DNA from: Rosistilla oblonga
GTDB taxonomy: Bacteria; Planctomycetota; Planctomycetia; Pirellulales; Pirellulaceae
Direction: 5' to 3'
Length of the DNA stretch: 64,000 nucleotides
Assembly: GCF_007751715.1 (NCBI RefSeq)
Contig: NZ_CP036292.1
Location: forward strand, 5,401,339 to 5,465,338
The notes under the pieces were generated by a model. That model did not search any database. It worked only from the letters and a program-made list of their open reading frames with translations, and was not told the DNA's origin. Below are positions 56,303-64,000 of the stretch, piece by piece. The position numbers and the translations under genes were made by a program. Each line of letters begins with the position of its first letter. Position 1 is the first letter of the stretch.

Positions 56303-57616
56303 ATGACTTATCTTTTAAACATCGCCTACCTGTTGGCCGCCGTTGCCATCTCGCCGTTCCTGGTTTGGCGATCGTTGCGAACTGGCAAGTACCGAGCGGG
56401 CTGGTCAGCAAAATTGCTGGGCAACGTCCCGCATCGCGAGGGCAATCAGCCATGTGCTTGGCTGCACGCGGTCAGTGTGGGCGAAGTCAATCTGCTCTCC
56501 AACGTCGTCCAACGTCTGCAGCAATCGCGTCCCGACATGCAGATCGTGATCAGCACGACAACCGCGACGGGCATGCAGTTAGCTCGCACGCGATTCCCCG
56601 AACACACGGTCTTCTATTGCCCGCTGGACTTCAGTTGGGCCGTGCGGCGTGCCTTCCGGCGAATTCGCCCCGATGTCCTCGTCCTCAGCGAATTAGAACT
56701 CTGGCCGAACCTGATTGCGATCACGAGGCAAAAGGGAGCGGAAGTTGTTGTGATAAACGCCCGGCTCAGCGAACGGAGCTTCCGCGGTTACCGCCGCTTT
56801 GCCTCGCTGCTGCGGCCAACGTTTCGCCGCCTCTCGCTGGTCCTCGCTCAAGACGAAACCTACGCCCGCCGCTTCTTGCAATTAGGAGTTGATCCCAGCC
56901 GCGTCCGCGTGACGGGATCGATCAAGTTCGACGGCGCGCGGACCGATCGACATGCTCCCGAAGTCGTCGCGCTGCGAAAGTTATCGGCCGCCAGCAAGGA
57001 ACAGATCGTTTGGATCGCTGGTAGCACCCAGGCGCCGGAGGAACGGATCGCACTCGACATCTATCGTCGCTTGGCAGATCGGTTCCCTCAACTGCGACTG
57101 ATCCTCGTCCCGCGGCACCCCGAACGCTTTAAGGCCGTTGCCGACCAAGTGGTAGGTGCGGGGCTCAAGCTACGCCGTCGCAGCGAATTGCAGACGCCAG
57201 CCGAATCGTGGCCTGGCGATACCGTATTATTAGTCGACACCGTTGGCGAACTGGGATGTTGGTGGGGCCTTTCCGACATAGCCTTTGTCGGCGGCAGCAT
57301 GGGCTCGCGCGGCGGCCAGAACATGCTCGAACCTGCCGGTTTTGGAGCGGCGGTTTCGTTTGGCCCCAACACCAGGAACTTTCGCGACATCGTCGCTCAA
57401 TTGCTTGCTGCCGATGCTGCGACCGTCGTCCGCGATCGCGGTGCGTTGGAGCAGTTCGTCGTCAACTGTGTCGAAGACCCCGCTGCGCGTCGCCAGCAGG
57501 GTCGACGAGCGCAAGTTCTGGTCGTCGGTGGACAGGGAGCGATCGATCGCACGATCGCCGCCGTCGAACAGCTCCTGCCTGCAGCCTCGCCAAGCTCATC
57601 CCGCCAAGCCGCCTAA
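56303..57616 (+). CDS. waaA: 3-deoxy-D-manno-octulosonic acid (Kdo) transferase
   Basis: A 437-residue membrane-anchored glycosyltransferase, WaaA/KdtA, that adds Kdo to lipid A. Marks: WLHAVSVGEVN (catalytic Glu region), VISTTTATGMQLARTRFP, PLDFSWAVRRAFRRIRPDVLVLSELELWPN, VINARLSERSFRGYR, GSTQAPEE, and EPAGFGAAVSFGPNTRNF. The first 20 residues are hydrophobic. ATG 56303 has AAGGA seven bases before it; ATG 56276 is nine codons earlier. It suggests a Gram-negative LPS-type outer membrane. Confidence 0.94.
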   Translation: MTYLLNIAYLLAAVAISPFLVWRSLRTGKYRAGWSAKLLGNVPHREGNQPCAWLHAVSVGEVNLLSNVVQRLQQSRPDMQIVISTTTATGMQLARTRFPEHTVFYCPLDFSWAVRRAFRRIRPDVLVLSELELWPNLIAITRQKGAEVVVINARLSERSFRGYRRFASLLRPTFRRLSLVLAQDETYARRFLQLGVDPSRVRVTGSIKFDGARTDRHAPEVVALRKLSAASKEQIVWIAGSTQAPEERIALDIYRRLADRFPQLRLILVPRHPERFKAVADQVVGAGLKLRRRSELQTPAESWPGDTVLLVDTVGELGCWWGLSDIAFVGGSMGSRGGQNMLEPAGFGAAVSFGPNTRNFRDIVAQLLAADAATVVRDRGALEQFVVNCVEDPAARRQQGRRAQVLVVGGQGAIDRTIAAVEQLLPAASPSSSRQAA

Positions 57617-57639
57617 CGCGACTTTCAAAAACTGACGTA

Positions 57640-57776
57640 GTAGCGGAAGTCGTCAAGACTTTCGATCCACCGTCAACACCTCCCACGAAACTCTTGACGA
57701 GTTCCGCTACGAAGCCCAGTCGCGACGAAAGTCGTCAAGACTTTTGCGGATATGCGTAGCGGAAGTCGTCAAGACT
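57640..57776. repeat. Short palindromic repeats upstream of an Rpn gene
   Basis: Four units: direct copies at 57640-57660 and 57756-57776 (GTAGCGGAAGTCGTCAAGACT is 21 bases, so given here as GTAGCGG plus AGTCGTCAAGACT), a core-only copy at 57728-57744, and an inverted copy at 57689-57710. The core forms a hairpin AGTC-GTCAA-GACT. The inverted copy has ACTC/GAGT instead, a compensated change. Confidence 0.75.
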
Positions 57777-57852
57777 CTCGATCCGCTCCGCTCTCGGTTA
57801 CACTGCATGAATGTGTTAGACATCGCATTCAGCTCGTGTTACAAAGGTTCTC

Positions 57853-58815
57853 ATGGGCGGAGACGAATCGCTACCGAATCCGCACGATCGGTTCATCCGA
57901 CACTTCTTGGCGGAGATCGATCATGTGCGTGAACTCATCACGTGGCAGTTGCCTGCAGCGGTGGTCGACGAGCTCGACTTAACGTCGATCCAACCAGCCA
58001 AGCAATCGTTTGTAAACAAGACGCTCCGCGAGAACTTGTCCGATCTCGTCTTCAACGTGCGGCTGGCTCACGATGCGGGGGAGGCGATGGTTGTGTTGCT
58101 GTTTGAACACAAATCCGCTCCCGATGAAATGACGCCCTTTCAGGTGTTGCGTTACATGGTCGAGATCAGCCAGGAACGGCATCGCAACGGACAACCGCTC
58201 TGCTGCGTAATCCCGATCATCGTGTACCACGGACCGCAACCGTGGCACGTTGCCCGATCGATTCAGGAATTGATCGATGTTCCCGCCCCCTTAAAACCGT
58301 ACATTCCCCAGTTTTCACTGCCGTTGATCGACCTGAGTCAGTGCAGCGACGAAGAATTGCGAGGGAAATCGATCTTCCTCGCGACGATGACGCTGCTAAA
58401 ATATATCAAGCGGGACGAGCTTGCCGAACAGCTTCCCGGCGTCCTCAGCCTGTACCGCCAGTTGCTCCCGCCAGCGACGGCTTTGGAGAGCCTGGAAGTC
58501 GTCCTGCGTTACCTGGTCAACGGAACTGATCGAATCACCCGGGAAGACCTAAGTACGCTGGTCGCCAAAACCCTTCAGCACCAAGGAACCTCACTAATGC
58601 CAACGATTGCCGAACAATGGCTCAAAGAAGGAATGGAGCAAGGAATCGAGCGTGGCCGAGAGCAGGGCGAGCTGATCGGGAAGATCCAAGCATTCCAAGC
58701 CGTTCTCGGCCGCGAGACATCGCAGCGCGATGAATTGACCAAACTATCAACCGCTGAACTCAAGCGGATCGTCGACGAATTGACCAGTGCGATCGAAGAA
58801 AATCGCTCCCGCTAA
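57853..58815 (+). CDS. Rpn-family recombination-promoting nuclease / YhgA-like transposase
   Basis: A 320-residue protein. Residues 1-130 match the PD-(D/E)XK-type domain of the Rpn/YhgA family: DRFIRHFLAEID, SFVNKTLRENLSDLVFNVRL with the Asp, and VVLLFEHKSAPD with Glu and Lys of the metal site. CCVIPIIVYHGPQPWHVARS follows. The C-terminal part has QLLPPATALESLEVVLRY and EGMEQGIERGREQGELIGK, a repeated-helix pattern of this family. Rpn proteins raise RecA-independent recombination and cleave DNA. The repeats at 57640-57776 lie just upstream. ATG 57853. Confidence 0.9.
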   Translation: MGGDESLPNPHDRFIRHFLAEIDHVRELITWQLPAAVVDELDLTSIQPAKQSFVNKTLRENLSDLVFNVRLAHDAGEAMVVLLFEHKSAPDEMTPFQVLRYMVEISQERHRNGQPLCCVIPIIVYHGPQPWHVARSIQELIDVPAPLKPYIPQFSLPLIDLSQCSDEELRGKSIFLATMTLLKYIKRDELAEQLPGVLSLYRQLLPPATALESLEVVLRYLVNGTDRITREDLSTLVAKTLQHQGTSLMPTIAEQWLKEGMEQGIERGREQGELIGKIQAFQAVLGRETSQRDELTKLSTAELKRIVDELTSAIEENRSR

Positions 58816-58884
58816 ATCCTCTCAGCGGCGCGAATCAACGAAGATTCGCGGCCGCCTCTTCCGCCACCAAGCAACAGTCGTCGC

Positions 58885-60030
58885 CTACGATACCGGTAGC
58901 GTTTCGCCGATTGACCAGTTCGAAAAATCGTTGGGGTCGCGGATCACTTCTTGATAGATCGTGTTGCGTTCCACCGGCACTCGGCCCGCTTCGATGATCA
59001 GTTCTCGGATCCTGTCGACGCTCAGGAATTCGGGAGTCGTTGCTCCGGCATCGTGATAGATCAACTCGTGCCGCACGGTGCCGTCGATGTCATCGGCACC
59101 GTAGGAGAGGGCGGTTTGAGCGGTCCCGATTCCCAACATGATCCAGTACGCCTTGATGTGCTGGATGTTGTCCAACAGCAATCGGCTGACCGCAACGTTC
59201 CGCAGATCGTCCAATGCCGAAGGCTTCTTCAGATGGCTCAGCTTGGTGTTTTCAGGATGGAACGCCAGCGGGATGAAGACCTGAAATCCGCCGGTTTCAT
59301 CCTGCAGTTCCCGCAGTCGCAACAGATGGTCGACGCGGTGATACGCTTTTTCGATGTGTCCATACAACATCGTGCAGTTCGATCGGATCCCCAGTTGATG
59401 AGCGGTCCGATGAGTGTGGAACCAAGCGTGCGTGTTCGCTTTGTGTTCGCAAATCTGGTCTCGAACCTCGGGATGGAAAATCTCAGCTCCCCCGCCGGGC
59501 AAGCTACCCAGTCCCGCTTCCCGCATGTCGTTCATGACCCACTCGGTCGAGTTCTTCGTCTGAAACTCAAACCAATTGATTTCGACGGGCGTCCAAGCCT
59601 TCAGATGCAGCTTGGGGAAATTCTCCGACAGCGTCGACAGCACGCCGCGATACCATTCGTAGGGACGCTGATGGTGCAGTCCGCCGACGATGTGCATCTC
59701 GGTGCAGCCGTTGTCGGTCGCTTCCTGCCCGCGAGCGATGACCTGTTCGTCGTCCATCGCGTAGCCTTTGGGGTCGCGGAGATCGGCGCGAAAGGCACAA
59801 AAGCGACAGCGGTAGACGCAGACATTGGTCGGATTTAGATGCGTGTTGATGTTGTAATACGCAACGTTCCCGTTCATCCGCTGGCGCACCAGATCGGCCA
59901 ATTCGCCGACTTCGTGCAGCGGCACGTCGGGTTGATACAAGAACAATCCATCATCCATCGTCAATCGCTCTTGCGATTCAACCTTGTCGCGGATCGTTCG
60001 AAGCCGGGCGTTGATTTCCGTTGCAATCAT
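58885..60030 (-). CDS. mqnE: Aminofutalosine synthase (radical SAM)
   Basis: MqnE joins SAM to enolpyruvyl-benzoate to make aminodeoxyfutalosine in the futalosine route to menaquinone. The radical SAM motif is CVYRCRFC (Cys-x3-Cys-x2-Cys) in NTHLNPTNVCVYRCRFCAF, followed by EMHIVGGLHHQRPYEWY and WTPVEINWFEFQTKN, LGSLPGGGAEIFHPEVRDQI and NCTMLYGHIEK, all family marks. Length 381 from ATG 60030. ATG 60114 adds 28 residues; no ribosome site decides. Upstream on the same strand are ubiE, ubiX and ubiA, the late menaquinone genes. Confidence 0.95.
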   Translation of the reverse strand: MIATEINARLRTIRDKVESQERLTMDDGLFLYQPDVPLHEVGELADLVRQRMNGNVAYYNINTHLNPTNVCVYRCRFCAFRADLRDPKGYAMDDEQVIARGQEATDNGCTEMHIVGGLHHQRPYEWYRGVLSTLSENFPKLHLKAWTPVEINWFEFQTKNSTEWVMNDMREAGLGSLPGGGAEIFHPEVRDQICEHKANTHAWFHTHRTAHQLGIRSNCTMLYGHIEKAYHRVDHLLRLRELQDETGGFQVFIPLAFHPENTKLSHLKKPSALDDLRNVAVSRLLLDNIQHIKAYWIMLGIGTAQTALSYGADDIDGTVRHELIYHDAGATTPEFLSVDRIRELIIEAGRVPVERNTIYQEVIRDPNDFSNWSIGETLPVS

Positions 60031-60241
60031 CTGATTTGTGTTGGGGTTAACTTTGAATGTTATTGACTTGCGACCGTCCGATGGCGGCTCGTTCGTGTTG
60101 AGCACCGATTCCATCGACGGCAATCACAGGCCAGCGAGGATTGTACTTCGACTTCGCAATTGCGTGAACCTGAAGCAAACGCGGTTCGCCCGCCAGTTCA
60201 TGTCCCACGGTAAGGCCGATCCTTCGGCCCTCTTCCTTCCC

Positions 60242-61174
60242 TCATCCCATCCAACAATCGATCCCCGCGGCGACCAATAGGCCTACGCTGACGATCGAGT
60301 TGACTTGGAAGAAGGCTTGGTTGATTCGGTCCAGGTCGTCGGGACGGACCAAACAGTGTTCGTAAATCAGCAGCGCGGCGATGCTTCCGACCGCGGCGTA
60401 ATAGATCCAGCCAAGGCCTAGGGCGGGCACGACGCTTGGCAGCACCAACAGCACCAAAACCATTCCGGCATGGCAAGCGGCGGCGATCCGAAACGCTCCC
60501 TTGGCACCAAACCGAGCGGGCACGCTCTGCAGCCCCTCGCTGCGATCAAAGGCTTCGTCTTGGCAGGCATAAATAATGTCGAACCCCGTCACCCACAGCG
60601 CCACCGCCGCGGCTAGGATCACTGGCGGTAACAGGTCGCTCGGATCGGCAAGGACCGCCGAACCGCGAAGTGCCGCCCAAACGCAAATCGGTGCCAGGCT
60701 AAGAGCAACGCCCAGCCACAGGTGTGCCGCGGCAGTAAATCTTTTTGCCAAGCTGTAGCCGCACAGGAACATCAGCACCGGGATCGACGCAGCCAGCGGC
60801 AGCCAGTTGGGCAGGAATAACGCACACCCGACCAGGAATCCGACGGCACACAGGATCGCAAAAATCGTCACCTCATGCCGGCCCAGCAAGCCCGCCGGCA
60901 GATGCCGTCCTGCGGTTCGCGGGTTCCCCGCATCGATCGCTTGATCGGCCAAGCGGTTGAACGCCATCGCGACGCTGCGCGCGGCGACCATGCAGATCAA
61001 GATCGCGACCAGATCAAGTGGTCGAACGCGCACCGCGGCCCCATCGGGCAACGGCAATTTGATCGCCATCACCGTCGCCAAGGCGGCGAACGGCAACGCG
61101 AAGATCGTGTGGCTAAAGCGAATCATCTCCAGCATCATCCGCAGCTTGCTCGGCTGCGCCATGGTGTCGCTCAT
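60242..61174 (-). CDS. UbiA-family polyprenyltransferase (menaquinone)
   Basis: A 310-residue membrane enzyme with about eight helices. The first Asp-rich motif is NRLADQAIDAGNPRTAGR and the second is ACQDEAFDRSEGLQSVP. Next to mqnE, it is most likely the MqnP-type enzyme that prenylates 1,4-dihydroxy-6-naphthoate rather than a 4-hydroxybenzoate enzyme. ubiX overlaps it by 4 bp upstream (ATGA), and mqnE follows about 210 bp later. Confidence 0.92.
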   Translation of the reverse strand: MSDTMAQPSKLRMMLEMIRFSHTIFALPFAALATVMAIKLPLPDGAAVRVRPLDLVAILICMVAARSVAMAFNRLADQAIDAGNPRTAGRHLPAGLLGRHEVTIFAILCAVGFLVGCALFLPNWLPLAASIPVLMFLCGYSLAKRFTAAAHLWLGVALSLAPICVWAALRGSAVLADPSDLLPPVILAAAVALWVTGFDIIYACQDEAFDRSEGLQSVPARFGAKGAFRIAAACHAGMVLVLLVLPSVVPALGLGWIYYAAVGSIAALLIYEHCLVRPDDLDRINQAFFQVNSIVSVGLLVAAGIDCWMG

Positions 61175-61812
61175 GCTTCACCCCAACGTTGCATCAAGTG
61201 GTTTTCGATTCCCAATTGGTCCAGGATCCGGGCGACGACAAAGTCGACCAGATCGTCCAGGCCACGCACCCCGTGGTACCAGCCAGGCATGGCGGGCAAC
61301 AGCGTCGCACCCGCTTTTGCGGCCAGCGTCATGTTCTCCAGTGCGATCACCGACAGCGGAGTCTCTCGCGTCACCAAAACCAGCGATCGGCGTTCCTTCA
61401 AATGCACCTCGGCCGCCCGATGGACCAGATTGCTGCTCGCCGCCCGCGCGATGCTGCTCAACGTGCTGCCGCTGCAAGGACAGACGACCATCCCGTCGGT
61501 CAGGAACGATCCGCTGGCGATCGGCGAGAAATAATCGTCGATCGCTTCGTACGTCAATCGCTCGCGCCAGTCGTCGGGCAACTCGGGAACCGATTCGCTC
61601 CACGGCGATCGATACGTCACCAACGGTTCGGCATCAAAGCCGGCAACGGAAAGGTTTAGCTCCAGCTTCAATTCCTGCCGGATCACGTCGGCGCCGCTGC
61701 GGCTGAGCATCAGAAAGACCTCGCGCCCGCCGGCCAGCAAAACTTGCAACAACCGAACCGCGTAGACCGCTCCGCTGCCACCGGTGATCGCAACCACCAA
61801 GGGACGCGTCAT
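61171..61812 (-). CDS. ubiX: UbiX-type flavin prenyltransferase
   Basis: A 213-residue flavoprotein. Marks: [59 protein letters not shown], and [36 protein letters not shown]. It makes the prenylated FMN cofactor used by UbiD-type decarboxylases, which the futalosine pathway also needs (the UbiD-like gene is not in the window). ATG 61812 overlaps the ubiE stop by 4 bp, and its stop overlaps ubiA. Confidence 0.95.
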   Translation of the reverse strand: MTRPLVVAITGGSGAVYAVRLLQVLLAGGREVFLMLSRSGADVIRQELKLELNLSVAGFDAEPLVTYRSPWSESVPELPDDWRERLTYEAIDDYFSPIASGSFLTDGMVVCPCSGSTLSSIARAASSNLVHRAAEVHLKERRSLVLVTRETPLSVIALENMTLAAKAGATLLPAMPGWYHGVRGLDDLVDFVVARILDQLGIENHLMQRWGEA

Positions 61813-62543
61813 TTGATCCCCTCGTAGATCGTGGCAACGCCAAACGTCAGCGGAGTGAACTTCACATCGTGCAGCCCGTTCTGCTGCATCCGGTTTGCCA
61901 ACGCTTGGCCACAGGGAAAGCTGCCGACCGATTCGGGCAGGTACTGGTAGGCACTCTTGTCGTTGCGAGCCAGCATTTGGCCGATCCGCGGCAGGGCATG
62001 TTTGAAATAAAACTGATACGCCTGTTTCAGTCCCGGCGCGGTCGGCTGAGAGAATTCCAGCACAACAACTTGTCCACCCGGGCGGCAAACGCGAACCATC
62101 TCCTGCAGACCGCGATCGGTATCGGCGACATTCCGCAATCCAAAGGCGACCGTGACAACTTGGAATTGGTTGTCGTCGAAGGGGAGATGTTGCGCGTCGG
62201 CTTCCAGGAAATTAACGTTTGCCTCGGGCTGCTGCTTGCGTTTCTGATCGCCGATGGCGAGCATCGCGTGGCAAAAATCGGAACCGACGACGGGCGTCTC
62301 CGCTCCGGCGCGGCGGCTGATCGCCAGCGCCAGGTCTCCTGTTCCGGTGCAGACATCCAAAATCGGGGCGTTCCCTTCGATCCGCAGCCGGCTGACGGTC
62401 TGGTTGCGCCAACGCTTGTCGATATTCAACGACAGCAGATGGTTCATCAGATCGTAGCGAGGCGCAATCTGGCGAAACATCTCCCGCACCCGCGCGTTCG
62501 ATTTGTCCAATTCCTTCGTGTTGGTTGCGTCCACAGTCGCCAT
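61809..62543 (-). CDS. ubiE: Demethylmenaquinone methyltransferase
   Basis: A 244-residue class I methyltransferase (MenG/UbiE) that adds the last methyl group of menaquinone. SAM motif I is [15 protein letters not shown], followed by [40 protein letters not shown], and the family end [15 protein letters not shown]. First gene of the ubiE-ubiX-ubiA set on the minus strand. Start ATG 62543 has no clear ribosome site. Confidence 0.95.
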   Translation of the reverse strand: MATVDATNTKELDKSNARVREMFRQIAPRYDLMNHLLSLNIDKRWRNQTVSRLRIEGNAPILDVCTGTGDLALAISRRAGAETPVVGSDFCHAMLAIGDQKRKQQPEANVNFLEADAQHLPFDDNQFQVVTVAFGLRNVADTDRGLQEMVRVCRPGGQVVVLEFSQPTAPGLKQAYQFYFKHALPRIGQMLARNDKSAYQYLPESVGSFPCGQALANRMQQNGLHDVKFTPLTFGVATIYEGIK

Positions 62544-62709
62544 CAGAGTTGTTTCACATAAAATAAAGGCAAGAATCTCGTACCTTTATGACCGCAAGGG
62601 AGCCCCCTGCACAACCGGGCTGTGAATAACCGGCGTATGGTATGTTACAAGCGGCCGCGAAATTGCGGTTTGTCTGCTGTCACGCCCTCGTTTTTACTGA
62701 GCTTTTCCC

Positions 62710-63138
62710 GTGTTTAAGTCGCCCGATCTCGCCGATCCCGATTCGCGACCCGATGCCGATGTGGTCATCTTCGATGGCCAGTGCAATTTTTGCCGCGGCG
62801 GGGTGGAGCGATTGAACTGGTTGGATCGGCGAAACCGACTAGCGTTCATCTCGCTGCACGACGAACGAGTCGCCGAGCGCTATCCCGATCTTTCGCACGA
62901 CGACCTGATGCAGGAGATGTTTGTCGTCGACGGGCAGGGCAAACGGCATGGGGGCAGCGATGCGGTTCGTTATCTCAGCCGCCAACTCGCTTTACTTTGG
63001 CCGATCATGCCGGTGCTGCACCTTCCCGGATCGGCGGGCGTGTGGCGATGGATGTACAAGCAAGTCGCCAAGCGTCGCTATCGCCTGGCAGGAAAAAACT
63101 GTGATTCGGGCAGCTGTAAGATCCATCTGAATTCCTAG
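62710..63138 (+). CDS. DUF393 (DCC) thiol-disulfide oxidoreductase-like protein
   Basis: A 142-residue protein of the DCC family (DUF393): VVIFDGQCNFCRGGVERL carries the DxxCxxC motif, then FISLHDERVAERYP, GGSDAVRYLSRQL and PGSAGVWRWMYKQVAKRRYRLAGKN. Family proteins are thioredoxin-like and may handle disulfides. Start is GTG 62710. It is divergent from ubiE, 166 bp away. Confidence 0.88.
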   Translation: MFKSPDLADPDSRPDADVVIFDGQCNFCRGGVERLNWLDRRNRLAFISLHDERVAERYPDLSHDDLMQEMFVVDGQGKRHGGSDAVRYLSRQLALLWPIMPVLHLPGSAGVWRWMYKQVAKRRYRLAGKNCDSGSCKIHLNS

Positions 63139-63439
63139 ATCCCCGTCTGCCGCGTGCCGTCGGCGGCTATCCACTCGCCGAAGGTAGTGCCCAATTCCGC
63201 CAGCTGCCTGATCAGGGGGAATGCGAGTTCTGGGCAAACAATCGGCGGTCAAGAGTTCCTATAAAGAAACTGTCGGCGTACTTGACAAGCACAAGGTTGG
63301 CATATTAAGGATTTTGCCGAGGGTCTTATGCCATCAATCTTCCGATCGCAGACATTATTGCTGCCTGTCGCTTAGGTTGGGTCATATATAACGTAGACCG
63401 TTCGTAAACTCCGCCCCCGTCGAGATGTGACGAAACCGC
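63139..63439. other. Leader region of topA
   Basis: No gene. It holds a candidate promoter at 63282-63310 and would give topA a leader of about 125 bases. Confidence 0.35.
63282..63310 (+). promoter_or_regulatory. Candidate promoter of topA
   Basis: TTGACA at 63282-63287, 17-base spacer, TTAAGG at 63305-63310 (TATTAA at 63303 with a 15-base spacer is an alternative). Confidence 0.35.
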
Positions 63440-64000
63440 ATGGCTAAACGCTCCGCTAAGAAATACGCATTTGATCCGAAAGAGGTCACCGGGAAACACC
63501 TGGTGATTGTCGAATCGCCGACCAAGGCGAAGACGATCAATAAATACTTGGGCAACGATTATTTCGTGATGGCCTCGGTGGGCCATGTCCGCGATCTGCC
63601 CAAGAGTGCTCCCAAGGGAGCCAAGCGGAAGGACCATCCCGTTCCAGGGGTCGATCTGCAGAACAACTTCTCGCCGACCTACGAGGTGATGCCCGATAAA
63701 AAGCCGACGGTCACCAATCTGCAAAAAGCTGCCAAACAGGCCCAAGACGTCTGGTTCGCGACCGACCTCGACCGTGAGGGAGAGGCGATCGCTTGGCATC
63801 TTGCCGAAGCGTTAGGCGTCCCCACCGCGCAAGCTAAACGCGTTGTCTTCAACGCGATCACCAAGGGCGATATCGCCCGAGCGTTCCAGAACCCGCGAAC
63901 GATCGCGACCAACGTCGTCAATGCGCAACAGGCCCGCCGGATCGTCGATCGGATCGTCGGCTACCAGGTCTCGCCGCTGCTGTGGCGGAAGGTCGCGGGC
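63440..64000 (+). CDS. topA: DNA topoisomerase I, 5' part
   Basis: First 187 residues of topoisomerase I, which relaxes negatively supercoiled DNA; the rest is past the right edge. After a basic leader (MAKRSAKKYAF) the Toprim domain shows HLVIVESPTKAKTINKYLG with the catalytic Glu, GHVRDLPKS, and DLDREGEAIAWHLAEAL with the metal Asp residues. VVNAQQARRIVDRIVGYQVSPLLW begins the next domain. The catalytic Tyr is not in view. Start ATG 63440. Confidence 0.96.
   Translation, partial: MAKRSAKKYAFDPKEVTGKHLVIVESPTKAKTINKYLGNDYFVMASVGHVRDLPKSAPKGAKRKDHPVPGVDLQNNFSPTYEVMPDKKPTVTNLQKAAKQAQDVWFATDLDREGEAIAWHLAEALGVPTAQAKRVVFNAITKGDIARAFQNPRTIATNVVNAQQARRIVDRIVGYQVSPLLWRKVAG

Overview
The window looks like chromosomal DNA of a planctomycete, most likely the Rhodopirellula/Pirellulaceae group. 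I infer this from gene content: a DUF1559 pilin-like protein, a DUF1501 protein, a Tat-exported Gfo/Idh/MocA oxidoreductase, a lone C25 peptidase, a SulP-carbonic anhydrase fusion, futalosine-pathway menaquinone genes, and an oversized SecA. GC is high, many genes lack a clear Shine-Dalgarno site, and GTG/TTG starts are common. The ends cut a methyltransferase-like gene (left) and topA (right).

Layout: 1-10 kb holds the methyltransferase fragment, a DUF1559 protein, the three-domain SulP-STAS-carbonic anhydrase, a FAD oxidoreductase with a membrane DUF4405/DUF2271 partner, a secreted squalene-cyclase-like toroid with one CxxCH site, and a bestrophin. tRNA-Lys(CTT) lies at 10.2 kb. 10.4-20.7 kb is a minus-strand block: RDD, SpoIIM-like, membrane protein, DUF4129, DUF4350 and MoxR, most overlapping by 4 bp, then a 1340-residue protein of unknown function. 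The DUF58 gene that usually sits in such clusters is not seen. 21-26.4 kb carries a ferredoxin, xseA, dapA, two unknown proteins, a set of small hairpins and a DUF3127 protein.

26.6-32.3 kb has a C25 peptidase converging on a second MoxR, then a short unknown gene, floA, nfeD and a RicT/PSP1-like gene on the minus strand. 32.6-35.8 kb is an oppB-oppC-oppD set without visible oppA or oppF. A Gfo/Idh/MocA protein, a sulfatase-like remnant, a small winged-helix-like protein and a SET-domain protein follow. 39.1-44.5 kb holds an NtrC-type regulator with its sensor kinase, a dienelactone hydrolase and a conserved protein of unknown function. 44.7-48.8 kb is one large secreted VWA protein with a secretin-N-like segment and a Gly/Met tract.

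49.3-64 kb contains DUF1501, a VOC protein, a secreted Cys/Pro heptad-repeat protein, secA, the Kdo transferase gene, repeats next to an Rpn-family nuclease, a late menaquinone operon (ubiE-ubiX-ubiA) with mqnE, a DUF393 protein and topA. SecA is the most striking gene: it has a small beta-barrel-like insert in the motor and five spaced copies of a Trp-Gly-[DE] helical motif in its C-terminal half. Kdo transferase implies an LPS-type outer membrane. The quinone genes imply menaquinone respiration, which could accept electrons from the FAD/DUF4405 and ferredoxin proteins; that last link is inference only.
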